The notes beneath the pieces are model-generated. The model was not told the origin of the DNA. It saw only the letters and a list, made by a program, of their open reading frames with translations, and made no database searches. Positions 47,609 through 58,100 of a stretch of 64,000 bases of DNA are shown in pieces (the stretch's first letter is position 1; every line of letters starts with the position of its first letter). Source of the DNA: Aureispira sp. CCB-QB1 (GTDB lineage Bacteria; Bacteroidota; Bacteroidia; Chitinophagales; Saprospiraceae); contig NZ_JHBV01000038.1 in the NCBI RefSeq assembly GCF_000724545.1, positions 19,793 through 83,792 on the forward strand, in the 5' to 3' direction. A program made the translations under genes and the position numbers.

Positions 47609-48832
47609 TTAGACAACAAATTTAGGATAACAAGCAAAATATTTAACAATTTCTTTGCGCTGCATGCTATGTTCTTGCCATTTAGAAATTGGTTTGGCTG
47701 TCTTATCTTGTAATAAAATCAAAATTTCCTCCTTCCCCATTTTATAAGCACGGTTGGCTTCTTTCCCTTCCAAAACCAAATAAGAAAGCTCATCGTCACT
47801 AATCTCTGGATATATTTGTTTAATTTTAGTCCGAACAGCATCCAAAAAACTCGCATCTATAGGTTTGTTTCTAAGATCTACTTTTAGTAGCTTTCGCTCC
47901 AACAAGCTTTTGGACAAAAAAGAAAGCACAAAATCAGGATGTTCTTCAAAACCTTTTATAGCTGCTAAGATATCGATATCATCTAATCTATAAAAATACT
48001 CTACAATTTCATTGGCATTTTTTTTCAAATCCTTTGATGTTAAAGTTTGACTTAAGAAGTAATGCAATGTTTTAGAAATTGGTAACTCCACCCCGTTTTG
48101 ACATAAATACCTTGCTCTCCGTACAATTTGGATTAACATTTCTCCAGCACAAATCACATTTTTATGCAAGTAAACTTGCCAGTACATTAAGCGTCGAGCA
48201 ATGAGAAAATTTTCGACAGAATAAATTCCTTTAAACTCGATGACTAGTTTGTCTTCATGTACATTCAACATTTGCAACAAACGATCGTAACCTATGTTGC
48301 CTTCCTGAACTCCTGTAAAAAAGCTATCTCTTGTTAAATAGTCCATCCGATCCATATCCAATTGTCCAGAAACCAATTGATACAAAAATTTCTTTGGATA
48401 TTTATTTTTAAAAATCTGAATAGCCAAATCCAATTGCCCCTCAAAAACCTTATTCAAACGCTCCATCAATAGCATAGATATTGCCTCATGATTAATATCT
48501 ACCAACATATGCTCTAAAGAGTGCGAAAAAGGGCCATGCCCCAAGTCATGCAACAAAATAGCAATAATGACTGCTTCAGATTCTTCTTTTGTAATATCTA
48601 CTCCCTTACACTTTAGTGTGTGGACGGCTTGCATCGTCAAATGCATCGCCCCTATCGAATGATGAAATCGATTGTGTGTAGCCCCAGGATATACATAATG
48701 TGTCAATCCTAATTGTGTAATTCTACGTAGACGCTGAAAATAGGGGTGTTCTATCAAATCTGAAATAATTCCTTTGGGTATTTCTATCAAACCATAGATT
48801 GGATCGTTCACAATTTTATATCCTAAGCTCAT
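47609..48832 (-). CDS. HD-superfamily phosphohydrolase
   Basis: The 407-residue protein has the HD metal site: HNRFHHSIGAMHLT and IILLHDLGHGPFSHSLEHM. It resembles dNTPase/dGTPase-like and (p)ppGpp-hydrolase-like HD proteins, here of the family with DPIYGLIEIPKGI at the start. The substrate is not predictable. It is a lone gene followed closely upstream by a group-B palindromic element. Confidence 0.88.
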   Translation of the reverse strand: MSLGYKIVNDPIYGLIEIPKGIISDLIEHPYFQRLRRITQLGLTHYVYPGATHNRFHHSIGAMHLTMQAVHTLKCKGVDITKEESEAVIIAILLHDLGHGPFSHSLEHMLVDINHEAISMLLMERLNKVFEGQLDLAIQIFKNKYPKKFLYQLVSGQLDMDRMDYLTRDSFFTGVQEGNIGYDRLLQMLNVHEDKLVIEFKGIYSVENFLIARRLMYWQVYLHKNVICAGEMLIQIVRRARYLCQNGVELPISKTLHYFLSQTLTSKDLKKNANEIVEYFYRLDDIDILAAIKGFEEHPDFVLSFLSKSLLERKLLKVDLRNKPIDASFLDAVRTKIKQIYPEISDDELSYLVLEGKEANRAYKMGKEEILILLQDKTAKPISKWQEHSMQRKEIVKYFACYPKFVV

Positions 48833-49463
48833 AATATTTATATTCCTTTACGTTTTTTTTAATACTCCGTTGATTTTTTAGTTTTCCTACGAAAAACGTA
48901 AAAAAGCATCTTGCATTAGTTTGATTATCAGCCTTTTAGTACAAAAGTCAACAAAAGCACATCTTACTGATAATCAAACTAATACGATTTTTCAACGGAG
49001 TAATGTTTTTTGGCATATTAATCTAATATAATAACAATCGTTCTGTAAAACCAAGTTGAAGGGGTAAGTTATCTCATAATATATAATAGAATTGGGCTAG
49101 CCACTTGCTATTTATAATGCCACTTATAATAAGATACATATATTGATCGCTCTTACTCTGTCTATTACTTATACTCCTCCCTTTAGGTTCATTATCTTAA
49201 CTAAAATTGAACAGACACCTCCAAATATATCTTAACATAATGATGTTATACCAAATTATTGTTTTACTTTTAACAAAAAAAACAACTTTAATAACAAAAA
49301 ACAATACTTTAAAAGAAATTTAATACGCAAACTCACCGCATAATTCTCAATCAATTATTTTTTAGTTTAAAATTTCTTTCTGCTTTTGTCCCAAAAGCAC
49401 TTTTCTGTTTCCTATCGCCAATTTAGAAACAGAAGAGAGACCACACTTTTAATATACTAAACT
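48833..49463. other. Intergenic region with group-B palindrome
   Basis: 631 bp between divergent genes. The group-B palindrome fills 48861-49005. The rest is A+T-rich with no ORF. It presumably holds both promoters. Confidence 0.5.
48861..49005. repeat. Palindromic intergenic element, group B
   Basis: The outer arms AATACTCCGTTGA and TCAACGGAGTAATG and the inner arms ATTAGTTTGATTATCAG and CTGATAATCAAACTAAT fold onto each other. The element at 63297-63441 is a near-identical reverse complement over its full length. Confidence 0.8.
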
Positions 49464-52400
49464 ATGAAAATTTTTACGGTCTTACTTCTACTCTTTTCTT
49501 TTTTTATTAGCTCTATCTTGTTTGGCCAAAATAGTTGGCAAGACATGATTCACGATCCTACTGCCAATTTTTATGATATCCAAAAAGCTTACGAAGATGA
49601 ACTAGGCAATGTTCCCTATAAAAAAGGGTTGGGTATCAAACAATACAAACGTTGGGAATATTATTGGGAACATCGAGTCGATGAAAAAGGGAGATTCCCT
49701 GCCCCTGGACATGTCTTAAATGAAATGTCTAAATATTATAATACACATTCTAACAGCAGGAACTATACCGCTGGTTCTGGTAATTGGACAATACTAGGTC
49801 CTACTCCTACCCCAAACAATGGCACTGGACAATTAAACGGGAATGGTCGTTTAAACTGTATTGCTTTTCACCCTACAGATGCCAATACCATTTATGTTGG
49901 TGCGCCCTCTGGTGGCGTTTGGAAAACCACAGATAATGGAACTACTTGGACACAATATATTACAGGATTAACAAGATTAGGTATATCTAGTATTGTAATT
50001 CATCCAACTAACCCCAATACGATTTATGTAGCAACGGGGGATAGAGATGGGGGGGATGCTCCTGGGTATGGTGTATGGCGTAGTACAGATGGGGGACTAA
50101 CTTGGTCTCCTCGCAATACAGGAATGGGTAATAGAACGATCAATGAATTGTTGATGGACCCAACGAACCCCAATATTATGATTGCGGCTAGTTCCAATCA
50201 ACGCATTTATAGAACAACAGATGCTGGCGCTACTTGGACTTCGTCTGCTTCTTTAGGGCATAACCCTAAAGACATTGCCTATCATCCTACCAACTCCAAC
50301 ATTGCCTACGCTTCAGGAACAAGATTTCACAAATCTACGGATGGTGGTGTCACTTGGACTCGAATTACCAATGGCGTTCCTGGTGGAGTGCAACGAATTG
50401 CTTTAGCTGTTTCGCCCAATCAACCAGACTGGGTATACCTCATAGGAGGAGCGGGGAATGGCTTAGTGGGTATTTATCGTTCTACCAATAGTGGTACCTC
50501 TTTCACAACTCGAACTACCACTCCTAATGTATTAGATTATGCGATTAATGGTTCTGGTACGGGTAGTCAGGCTTGGTATGACTTGGTCATTGCTGCTGAC
50601 CCAACCGATGCTAATACGATTTATACGGGTGGTGTTAATATTTGGAAATCTACTGATGGAGGGGCAACAATGAATTGTGTTTCTTATTGGGTAGGTCCTT
50701 CTGGTGGTGTTGATGGCGTTCATGCCGACCAACATGCCTTAGATTTTTCTCCTCATAATAACAATCTTTATAATGGGAATGATGGAGGGCTCTATCTTAC
50801 GGTAGATGGTGGCACCAACTGGACGGATCTTAGTAGTGGTCTTGCTATTGCTCAAATTTATAAAATCGGCGTTTCTCAACAAACTCTTGATAAAGCAATC
50901 AATGGTTATCAAGATAATGGAACAGCTATTAACGAAGGAACTACTTTTGTAACCGAAATTGGAGGGGATGGAATGGAATGTATCATTGATCCAACAGATG
51001 ATACGTATATGTATGGTGCATTGTACTATGGAGACATCAGACGCTCTACCAATGGAGGAACAAGTTTTGCGAGCATCTCTGGCCCTACTGGTGAAGGTGG
51101 AGGTTGGGTTACGCCTTATAAATTAGATCCCAATAATGCCAATAGGATGTTTGCGGGTTATGATGATATCTGGCGCAACGATGCCGTTCGTACAGGGACA
51201 GCATGGACTCAGATTTCTAATTTTGCCAATACTTCTAATATGGTCGATTTGGCGATCGCTCCTTCTAATAGCAATGTACTATATGCCTCTAAAGGAGGTA
51301 GTAGCAACTTCTACCGTACCAACAACGCACTCGCTGCCTCTCCTACATGGACAGACTTAGATGCTAACCTGCCTGCTAGTGGAACACCTAGAGATATAGA
51401 AATTGACCCAACAGATCCTACTCATTTATTCATCGCTTTAGGTAATAATATTTATGAGTCAACCAATAGCGGAGTTAGTTGGACAGATGTTTCGGGAACA
51501 CTTCCCAACATATCTCTAAACACAATTGTCATTGATGCTGAAAGTCCTGTTGAGGCCATGTATGTTGGTATGGATGTAGGAGTTTATTACAAAGACAACA
51601 CACTAGCAGATTGGGTACTTTACGCAACAGGCATTCCTAATGTTGAGGTAACAGAATTAGAAATTCACTACAACAGTGCTCAATGTAAAAGTATGCTATA
51701 TGCTGCAACATACGGACAAGGATTGTGGAAAAGCGATCTTAAAGATCCTGGAAATGTTGCTGCTTTGGCTTGCTTTGAAACCTCTGCTACCAATGTTTGT
51801 ATGGGAGAGCCTGTTACTTTTACAGATAATTCTTCTTATACTCCTACTTCTTGGACATGGACCATTACGCCAGCTACATTCACTTTTGTTGGAGGTACCA
51901 ATGCCAATTCTCAAAATCCACAAGTAAGTTTTACTGCTGCGGGGACTTACAATGTACAGTTAAATGCAAGCAATGCTACGGGAAGTGATTTAGAAACTAA
52001 GAATGGCTACATTACAGTATCAAGTGCAACCAATGCTTCTTCATTCAATAACGATTTTGAAGCCGAAGCAACTTGCGCAACTACTAGTGACTGTGGAGCA
52101 ACAACTTGTCCACTAGCTAGTCCACTATGGTCTAATCTTACCAACGGCACAGATGATGATATTGACTGGCGAATAGATAGGGGCGGAACTCCTTCTACTG
52201 GTACAGGTCCTTCTGTTGACTTTAATCCAGGTACTGCAACAGGAAATTACGCTTACTTGGAAGCATCTAGTTGTAGTGGTCGTACAGGTATTCTTCAAAC
52301 AGCTTGTATGACTTTAGATCAAAATTATGATTTTGTATTTGGACACCACATGACAGGCAATGCTGTTGGTGAACTTCATTTGGATATTCAAATTGGAGGT

Positions 52401-53108
52401 GTTTGGACTTTAGATATAATGCCAGCCATTAGTGGCGACCAAGGGAATGCTTGGCGAACAACAAACATTAGTTTAGCACCATATACAGGCCAAACCGTAA
52501 AACTTAGATTTAGAGGAATTACAGGCAATGGTTTTCAATCAGATATTGCTATTGATGATATCCGACTGGTTTCTAACGTTCTATTATCAACAAGATTGGA
52601 AAGCTTTAAAGCAAATTGTCAAGGCGGTGGTAACAACTTGTTAGAATGGACAATGTCTGACAATCAGTTTAAAGGTATATTTGAAATAGAGAAATATATT
52701 GATGAACAATGGACGACTATTGGCACGACAACAGCAACCAACCAAAGAGAATACCAATTTAATGATCCCAACCCTCTTTTAGGTGAAAACCTCTACCGTT
52801 TAGCTATGATTGGTAACAACGATACCAAAAACTATAGCTTAAACACAGTAGCTAACTGCGATGTTGATGTATACAGCTTTGTTGTTTTCCCGAATCCATT
52901 CAAAAATGAGGTATCTTTGCAATTTCATTCTGAATTTGCTGCCAATCTTCCTTATAGAATTACCAATCTATTAGGACAAAACTTACTTCAAGGACAGGTT
53001 CAAGCTAGCAAAGGGTTGAATACGTTTGTCCTACCCATACAAGACCTTCCTAAAGGAATTTATCTTCTCCATACAGAAGGTAAAATGATTAAACTAGTGA
53101 AGAATTAA
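49464..53108 (+). CDS. Giant secreted protein: Asp-box propeller, PKD, MAM and type IX sorting domain
   Basis: The 1214-residue protein has a signal peptide ending ...ILFGQN. Residues about 100-730 hold at least nine Asp-box/BNR motifs (GVWKTTDNGTTW, GVWRSTDGGLTW, RIYRTTDAGATW, RFHKSTDGGVTW, GIYRSTNSGTSF, NIWKSTDGGATM, GLYLTVDGGTNW, DIRRSTNGGTSF, NIYESTNSGVSW), suggesting beta-propellers. A PKD domain follows (about 768-853, VTFTDNSSYTPTSWTW). A MAM-like domain lies at about 863-1036 (IDWRIDRGGTPSTGTGPSVD, FGHHMTGNAVGELHL, DIAIDDIRL). The C-terminus (VFPNPFKNEVSL ... LPKGIYLLHTEG) is a type IX sorting domain. It probably acts at the surface in adhesion or glycan binding. Confidence 0.9.
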   Translation: MKIFTVLLLLFSFFISSILFGQNSWQDMIHDPTANFYDIQKAYEDELGNVPYKKGLGIKQYKRWEYYWEHRVDEKGRFPAPGHVLNEMSKYYNTHSNSRNYTAGSGNWTILGPTPTPNNGTGQLNGNGRLNCIAFHPTDANTIYVGAPSGGVWKTTDNGTTWTQYITGLTRLGISSIVIHPTNPNTIYVATGDRDGGDAPGYGVWRSTDGGLTWSPRNTGMGNRTINELLMDPTNPNIMIAASSNQRIYRTTDAGATWTSSASLGHNPKDIAYHPTNSNIAYASGTRFHKSTDGGVTWTRITNGVPGGVQRIALAVSPNQPDWVYLIGGAGNGLVGIYRSTNSGTSFTTRTTTPNVLDYAINGSGTGSQAWYDLVIAADPTDANTIYTGGVNIWKSTDGGATMNCVSYWVGPSGGVDGVHADQHALDFSPHNNNLYNGNDGGLYLTVDGGTNWTDLSSGLAIAQIYKIGVSQQTLDKAINGYQDNGTAINEGTTFVTEIGGDGMECIIDPTDDTYMYGALYYGDIRRSTNGGTSFASISGPTGEGGGWVTPYKLDPNNANRMFAGYDDIWRNDAVRTGTAWTQISNFANTSNMVDLAIAPSNSNVLYASKGGSSNFYRTNNALAASPTWTDLDANLPASGTPRDIEIDPTDPTHLFIALGNNIYESTNSGVSWTDVSGTLPNISLNTIVIDAESPVEAMYVGMDVGVYYKDNTLADWVLYATGIPNVEVTELEIHYNSAQCKSMLYAATYGQGLWKSDLKDPGNVAALACFETSATNVCMGEPVTFTDNSSYTPTSWTWTITPATFTFVGGTNANSQNPQVSFTAAGTYNVQLNASNATGSDLETKNGYITVSSATNASSFNNDFEAEATCATTSDCGATTCPLASPLWSNLTNGTDDDIDWRIDRGGTPSTGTGPSVDFNPGTATGNYAYLEASSCSGRTGILQTACMTLDQNYDFVFGHHMTGNAVGELHLDIQIGGVWTLDIMPAISGDQGNAWRTTNISLAPYTGQTVKLRFRGITGNGFQSDIAIDDIRLVSNVLLSTRLESFKANCQGGGNNLLEWTMSDNQFKGIFEIEKYIDEQWTTIGTTTATNQREYQFNDPNPLLGENLYRLAMIGNNDTKNYSLNTVANCDVDVYSFVVFPNPFKNEVSLQFHSEFAANLPYRITNLLGQNLLQGQVQASKGLNTFVLPIQDLPKGIYLLHTEGKMIKLVKN

Positions 53109-53121
53109 TCTTGATGCTAAA

Positions 53122-53155
53122 AATCCCCGTATGGCACTTGCTATACGGGGATTTT
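53122..53155. terminator. Bidirectional terminator between the giant cargo gene and parE
   Basis: AAATCCCCGTAT and ATACGGGGATTT are perfect 12-bp arms with a 10-base loop, with A-run left and T-run right. It separates two convergent genes. Confidence 0.9.
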
Positions 53156-53182
53156 TTATTTACAACAAAAAATTACATTCCA

Positions 53183-55033
53183 CTAATCTACGGTTACGAC
53201 ATCTTGTTCAATACGTAAATTTTGTATAATATTTTGTTGGCGATCGGCAGTATTTTTGCCCATATAATAAGACAATAGTTTATCAATATCGGCAGATGGG
53301 CTCATTTGTACAGGCTCTAAATGAATATCTTCGCCAATAAATTGCCCGAATTCGCTTGGTGAAATCTCTCCTAGACCTTTAAATCGAGTCACCTCAGCTG
53401 TTTTTCCTAACTTATTCATTGCCTCCTGCTTTTCTTCTTCGCTATAACAATAGAATGTTTTCTTTTTATTTCTTACTCGAAAGAGAGGCGTCTCTAGGAT
53501 ATACAAATGTCCACGAATCACTAACTCTGGGAAAAATTGCAAAAAGAAGGTCAATAACAATAGACGAATATGCATACCATCAACGTCGGCATCGGTAGCA
53601 ATAATTACTTTGTTGTATCTCAAATCATCCAAGCCGTCTTCAATGTTCAAAGCATGTTGCAGCAAATTAAATTCTTCGTTTTCATAAACCACTTTCTTAG
53701 TGAGATTATAACAATTCAAAGGTTTTCCACGCAAACTAAAAACAGCCTGAGTTTTTACATCTCTAGCTTTGGTAATCGATCCACTTGCTGAGTCTCCCTC
53801 TGTAATAAACAACATCGTTTCGTTTGCCCCTTCTTTATTTGTATTGTAATGCAAACGGCAATCTCTAAGTTTTTTATTGTGCAAATTCGCTTTCTTAGCT
53901 CTAGTATTTGCCAACTTTTTGATCCCTGCAATTTCTTTGCGCTCTCGTTCAGACTGAACAATACGCTTCTGTAAGGCAGTTGCAACTTCTGGATTTTTGT
54001 GCAAAAAGTTATCTAGCTTTTCTTTGATAAAATCCCCTACAAAGACATTCAAACTAGGACCTTGAGGACCTACATTAATGGAACCTAATTTTGTTTTAGT
54101 TTGTGACTCAAAAATAGGTTCTTGAACACGCACACTAATTGCTGCAACAATCGCACTCCGAATATCTGCTGCATCATAATTTTTACCATAAAAATCACGA
54201 ACAGTTTTTACCAGCGCTGCACGAAACGCATTTAGGTGCGTTCCTCCTTGAGTCGTATTTTGACCATTAACAAAAGAATTATATTGTTCTCCATAATGTT
54301 GTCCATGTGTCATGGCAATTTCTATATCGTCTCCTTTTAAATGAATAATAGGATAACGAATTTTTTCAATATCGACACGTTTGGTCAATAAATCCAACAG
54401 ACCATTTTTAGAAACAAATGATTTGCTGTTGAACGTCAATCGCAAGCCTGCATTTAGGTAAGCATAATCCCAAATACGATCTTCAATATATTGTCGATTG
54501 AATTTATAGTTCTTAAAAATGGAATTGTCTGGACGGAATTCGATGTATGTTCCATTAGGTTCTTCCGTTTTAACAAGCTTTTTATCTTCTTTCAATACTC
54601 CTTGCTCAAAAATGGCTGTTTTCATTTTTCCATCACGATAAGAGCAAACTTTGAAATAAGTAGACAATGCATTAACAGCCTTTGTACCAACCCCATTCAG
54701 TCCTACTGCTTTTTGAAAAGCATTGGAATCATACTTTCCTCCAGTGTTAATTTTTGAAACACAATCAACAACTTTACCCAAAGGAATACCACGACCATAG
54801 TCTCTTAGAGTCATCATGCCATCATCTGTCAGCTTGATTTCAATTTTCTTGCCAGCCCCCATCATATATTCATCAATAGAGTTATCAATTACCTCTTTGA
54901 ATAAAATATAGATTCCATCGTCAGGAGCTGTTCCGTTGCCCAGCTTTCCGATGTACATACCTGGACGTAAACGAATATGCTCTTTCCAATCTAAAGATCG
55001 TATATTATCTTCTGTATATTTTGCTGTTGCCAT
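53183..55033 (-). CDS. parE: Topoisomerase IV subunit B
   Basis: The 616-residue type IIA topoisomerase ATPase subunit decatenates chromosomes with ParC. The GHKL ATP site shows [17 protein letters not shown] and [14 protein letters not shown], and the TOPRIM domain shows [18 protein letters not shown] and [15 protein letters not shown]. Length (616) and [13 protein letters not shown] fit ParE better than the longer GyrB. parC is not in the window. Confidence 0.9.
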   Translation of the reverse strand: MATAKYTEDNIRSLDWKEHIRLRPGMYIGKLGNGTAPDDGIYILFKEVIDNSIDEYMMGAGKKIEIKLTDDGMMTLRDYGRGIPLGKVVDCVSKINTGGKYDSNAFQKAVGLNGVGTKAVNALSTYFKVCSYRDGKMKTAIFEQGVLKEDKKLVKTEEPNGTYIEFRPDNSIFKNYKFNRQYIEDRIWDYAYLNAGLRLTFNSKSFVSKNGLLDLLTKRVDIEKIRYPIIHLKGDDIEIAMTHGQHYGEQYNSFVNGQNTTQGGTHLNAFRAALVKTVRDFYGKNYDAADIRSAIVAAISVRVQEPIFESQTKTKLGSINVGPQGPSLNVFVGDFIKEKLDNFLHKNPEVATALQKRIVQSERERKEIAGIKKLANTRAKKANLHNKKLRDCRLHYNTNKEGANETMLFITEGDSASGSITKARDVKTQAVFSLRGKPLNCYNLTKKVVYENEEFNLLQHALNIEDGLDDLRYNKVIIATDADVDGMHIRLLLLTFFLQFFPELVIRGHLYILETPLFRVRNKKKTFYCYSEEEKQEAMNKLGKTAEVTRFKGLGEISPSEFGQFIGEDIHLEPVQMSPSADIDKLLSYYMGKNTADRQQNIIQNLRIEQDVVTVD

Positions 55034-55189
55034 TTGTGTTATTTAATGCTTGTTCTTTTCAAAAGAAAAGCCTGAAATTCTAAAAAATTTCAAGCTTTAC
55101 TACAAATATACTAATTCTAGGAATAAAAAACAAATTGTTTCAAAAATAAATTCTAAACAAGATGTTGAAATTGAAGTTTTTTTATCGCT

Positions 55190-58100
55190 TTATTGGATAA
55201 TCATCCGCTTGGGCTTCGCCCAAACCTTATCCTCATTAGTGTAGTACAAAAATGCCGAAGAAGCAGGGGCTTCATAAGTTCCAGGGACATCTGCTTTCAA
55301 ATCAAGCTGTATCGTTTTGGTTTGATTGGGCTCTAATTGTTCGTAATGAAAGACAGCATATCCATCAAATAATTCATAATAATCGACGATCTTCTTTTCT
55401 TGTAATTCTTTTAACTGCCAAGGCTGTAAACTCAAACCAGCAGGAATCCCAACCATCGCCATCGCCATTGGTTGCCCTTTAGCACTAGTATTAGACAATG
55501 TTGTTGTTAACCGAATGGTTTCTCCCATTTTAACCTCGTTTTTAGGCAATGTAGTATGCAAGGACAATGGACAATTGGGAGAATTTTGAGGCAAACGAGT
55601 TGTGTAAGTAACTTCTAAATCCCAAGGCATTGCTACTTTAGTTCCTTTGTATTCAACAACAATATTTTGCTTTCCATCTTTTAAGAATTCACCTAGATTA
55701 GGAATCAAAACCTCACTTTGGTCCTCCGTGTAAGCAACTGTAGCTACTTGTTGCCCATCTATAGACACAACAAGTTCTCCTGGTTCGGCGGCTTTCTTAC
55801 TATTTTTGGCATACTCTAACATTGCTTTTAATGCCAAAACTGTCCCTTGGGTAGAACCATATCCATAGTAATTTTTTCCACTCTGAATTGCTTTTATAGC
55901 CTCTTGTACAGCCTTGTCATACCCCTGAGCTTGCAACATTGCTAAAACCGCTAGGCTAGACGTTTCGATCATCAAAGACTGTCCTGTTGAATTGGTTACC
56001 GAACTAGTTAAGCCGACAAAACGACCATCTTTCTGCTGCAACTTGGCGAGTTCTTTTACAAGCGTTGTTGCTCGCTTATCCTTTGCCTTAAATAAAGCAT
56101 TTGCCACCAAAGCCATCATGTAAGGATCCTCACTTTTCACAGCATCCTTATACGATTTGTCCAGTTCTTTGGTTATTTTATCAGAATATCCTGCTTCTGC
56201 TACTGCCCAAACAATATACGCATCGGTAACTTCAGCTACCGCCCAACTATGTAGTGCCTGTTGATTTTTGTTCCAACTCCCTTTTCCATCCTTTCTGCTC
56301 AACAGCCATTTTGCGGTTCGATCAATCAATTCTTTGTCAACATCGTAAACTCGTTTCATGTCAACAAACTCCATCAAACCATATGCCGATAAAGCTTCAT
56401 GCCCAGGGTCTCTTCCCCACCAATCAAAACCTCCTGAAGGCGACTCATAACCTACCAAACGCTTGTATCCTGCATCAAGATACTCCATCGCTTGTTTTTC
56501 TATTTGAGGCAAAGACATTCCTGTTTCTCGTAAATAATCCAATACTAATAAATTCGGATAATTAGAGCTAGAAGTCTGCTCAAAACAACCATGGGGCATT
56601 CTCAACATATTTTCCATTCCTTTCATAACTTCATCCAAAGTGTTGGGGTATGCTTGCAATTTAGCAACTAGAGAACCTTCTAATTGTTCCTGAATTGTCA
56701 ACGAAAACTCTTGGCGCATTTTGTCACCTGTAACTACCTCATGCACAGGAAAGCCTCTTGGTCGAGCATTAATTGTCGTCAATAATTGATCTTTTAAACC
56801 TTCTGCTTCAAATCCAAGCAACAAATCTCCTTCTGCAACTTTGTCTAAAACCAAACACTTTAAAGCTATTGTTTTGCTTCCTTCTGCTGTTACATGAATA
56901 GTCGTAGGAGCTTTTTCTAGCAGTTGAATATGAGTAGGCAGTGTGATGCTCAAATTTCCTTTAAGCGCTATTGATCTGTTGTTTGTTAACGTTAATGGAA
57001 TGGTAATTTGATCTCCAGTCAACACCTCTTTAGGTACTTTGGTCAACATTTCAAATGGTAGTTGTGTAAAGTATGTATAACTCGTACGACCAAGTCCTCC
57101 GTTATCTCCAAACCCTTCGATTGTCACTCTAAACTGCGTAATGGCATCATTGTTATAAAAAGTTATCTGTGCTTTGCCATCGGCTCCCACTCTAACACTG
57201 GGGTTCCAATATACCGTTGATCGAAAATCTGTCCGCACTGTAGAAACTGATTCTTTTTCATACGTCACTACTGGAAACTCTCGAACACGCTGATAACGTG
57301 TCCCTGTAATTTGAGGCGCCCAATATCCTTCCAATTCATTTTTTTTCATTTCCAAATCCTCTAATACCAAATCTTCTTTATCAAGTACCAACTCCCCTAT
57401 TATAAGCCCTTCTACATCTTCATCTATCAATGCAACATCATCCATTGGGGCAGGTTCTGGCTCTGGCAAAGGCTCTGCTACTCCATCAAACATAACAACT
57501 TCTTCAAATTCCTCTACCGCTTCAGGAGCATCAAATACTCTCACCACACCACCTCTATTAACAGCCGTAGCCCTAGTCGCAACAATTAAAGCTTCATCCA
57601 ACATTACATTAACAACATTCTCTCCTTCTTTTAGAATAATATTTTCAGCACGATAACCAGCTCCATATACTTGCAAAGCTGTTATATTGTTAGGGATGGT
57701 TAAAGAAAAGACACCCTTTCCATTCGTTTTGGTTGCTGTTATTCCCGAAGCCCGCACTTCCGCATTTGCAATTACCTTATTATCACTATTTTTAACAACT
57801 CCAGTAATAACTCTTTTTTTGTATACTTGTAGAGTGAGGTCATTATTATAATCCAAAACGCTTGTCAATACAGGATAATAAATATCAGACTTTGTCTGAA
57901 GATTAACCGATTCAAACAACTTCCAATTGTTGATAGAAAATCGACCATTTTGATCGGTTACTGCTACCACATCTTTTCCCATTAACTCGACAGCTATGCC
58001 AGATACTGGCTCTCCCTTTTCATTTAACACAGTACCTCCTATTCTAGCTAATTCACCAGTTTGAGTTGGTGCTTGATAACTTTCTGCTATAATTTCTTTC

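Noticed and set aside
53183..55033. Topoisomerase subunit as GyrB
   Set aside because: Length and the [14 protein letters not shown] motif fit ParE of Bacteroidota; a genome-wide check would settle it.
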